From JAENVT01 sp043758005 (GTDB lineage: Bacteria; Actinomycetota; Acidimicrobiia; Acidimicrobiales; Ilumatobacteraceae), in NCBI GenBank assembly GCA_043758005.1, contig JAYVOI010000376.1:1-6875 (forward strand): 6,875 nt of DNA, written 5' to 3'. The notes beneath the pieces are model-generated. The model was not told the origin of the DNA. It searched no databases and was given only the letters and a program-made list of their open reading frames with translations. Shown piece after piece: positions 6,235 to 6,875 of the stretch. A program made the translations under genes and the position numbers. Each line of letters begins with the position of its first letter. The stretch's first letter is position 1.

Positions 6235-6875
6235 TCATTGGCTCGTGAGGCCATCGGCGGTGAGCAGGTAGGCGGGCGCCGGTGCGGGCCGGCTGCCATG
6301 AGCGACGAGGTGGATCACGGCGTCGGCGACCTGCTCGGCAGTCAGCATCGAGCCGAGCTGTTCGAGATAGGCGTCGGTGCCGATGCCGGCGTACCCCGCG
6401 TAGGCGTCGACGAACGTCGAACCCAGACCGGTTGCCGGCGTCAGCTTGGGCAGCAGGGCCACGAACCGAATGCCCAGCGAACGACGTTCGGACTCGGAGC
6501 CGGCGTAGGAGCTGATGAACCCGATCGTCGCCTTGGCGCCGGCGTAGCCGCCGCTCATCGGCGAGCCGTTTCGTGCTGCGCCGCTCGACAGGCTGATCAC
6601 CGACGAACCGGGCGCGAGCGGCGCGAGCAGCGCTGCGCGGGCGAACTCGAACACGTGGCGGACGTCGACGTTCCAGTTCCCGCTGAAGGTCTCCCACGTC
6701 TGGTCCTGAATCGTCGCCAGGTAGGGCGTCGCGCCGGCGTTGAGCACCAGGATGCGAGGTTGGTGTTCGGCGATGAGGCGCGAGGCGATCGTGTCGTCGG
6801 CAACATCGGCGACAACCGGCGTGAAGGATGTTCCGAGCTGGCTCCGCAGACCCTCGAGAGCGGGGCGATCTCGCG
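6235..6875 (-). CDS. Short-chain dehydrogenase/reductase (SDR), N-terminus outside window
   Basis: The last ~213 codons of an SDR-family NAD(P)-dependent oxidoreductase; the start and the N-terminal TGxxxGxG cofactor motif lie beyond the window. Visible elements in order are ILVLNAGATP with the NAG motif, VISLSSGAARNG with the catalytic Ser, and the YAGAK form of YxxxK (Tyr codon 6544-6546, Lys codon 6532-6534), with Ser and Tyr 13 residues apart as expected. In the helix before the Ser, the usual NVxxxF is DVRHVF, so the fourth catalytic-site Asn appears to be Asp. The GTG inside LVLNAG is not the true start because the frame continues upstream with typical SDR sequence to the window edge. 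The substrate cannot be told. The DUF899 fragment follows 23 bp downstream in the same direction, and the gene converges on the caspase operon. Confidence 0.9.
   Translation of the reverse strand, partial: RDRPALEGLRSQLGTSFTPVVADVADDTIASRLIAEHQPRILVLNAGATPYLATIQDQTWETFSGNWNVDVRHVFEFARAALLAPLAPGSSVISLSSGAARNGSPMSGGYAGAKATIGFISSYAGSESERRSLGIRFVALLPKLTPATGLGSTFVDAYAGYAGIGTDAYLEQLGSMLTAEQVADAVIHLVAHGSRPAPAPAYLLTADGLTSQ

Noticed and set aside
5268..6299. 343-codon minus-strand open frame
   Set aside because: Overlaps the MBL gene antisense and also the SDR and DUF899 fragment out of frame; composition is that of a shadow frame.
1..6875. CRISPR array, tRNA/rRNA gene or transposase
   Set aside because: No regularly spaced repeats, no RNA-gene-like sequence and no transposase motif were seen on either strand.

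Overview
The window reads as chromosomal DNA of a high-GC bacterium, most likely an actinobacterium. By eye it is about two-thirds G+C. GTG starts are probably used at two genes, codon third positions are G/C-rich, and several starts lack a Shine-Dalgarno sequence, which suits leaderless translation. The species cannot be named from the sequence.

Left part (1-1507, minus strand): the first ~500 codons of a CHAT-domain (caspase-like, clan CD) protein. A cytoplasmic protease domain is followed by a proline-rich linker, one transmembrane helix and the start of an outer domain that runs off the window. A short divergent intergenic region (1508-1590) follows. It holds two near-perfect palindromes, a repeated 9-mer and a possible -10 box, and looks like a shared control region.

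Centre (1591-5819, plus strand): a tight three-gene operon. It encodes a caspase-family (C14) protease with a long beta-rich C-terminal region, an M15/VanY-type peptidoglycan carboxypeptidase with two peptidoglycan-binding repeats and no visible export signal, and a soluble ComEC-like metallo-beta-lactamase-fold hydrolase. The first spacing is 27 bp and the second junction is a 4-bp GTGA overlap. Two different clan CD proteases back to back, joined to a cell-wall hydrolase and a metal-dependent hydrolase, suggest a protease-controlled conflict or cell-death system. That function is inferred from domain content and gene order.

Right part: 5820-6082 has no convincing gene, only a weak small ORF and a 49-bp symmetrical imperfect inverted repeat, probably a terminator for the converging operons. 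Beyond it, on the minus strand, are a 42-residue fragment matching the N-terminus of DUF899 proteins with an excellent ribosome binding site, and the C-terminal part of a short-chain dehydrogenase/reductase whose start lies outside the window. These look like ordinary flanking metabolic genes and mark the right edge of the cassette.
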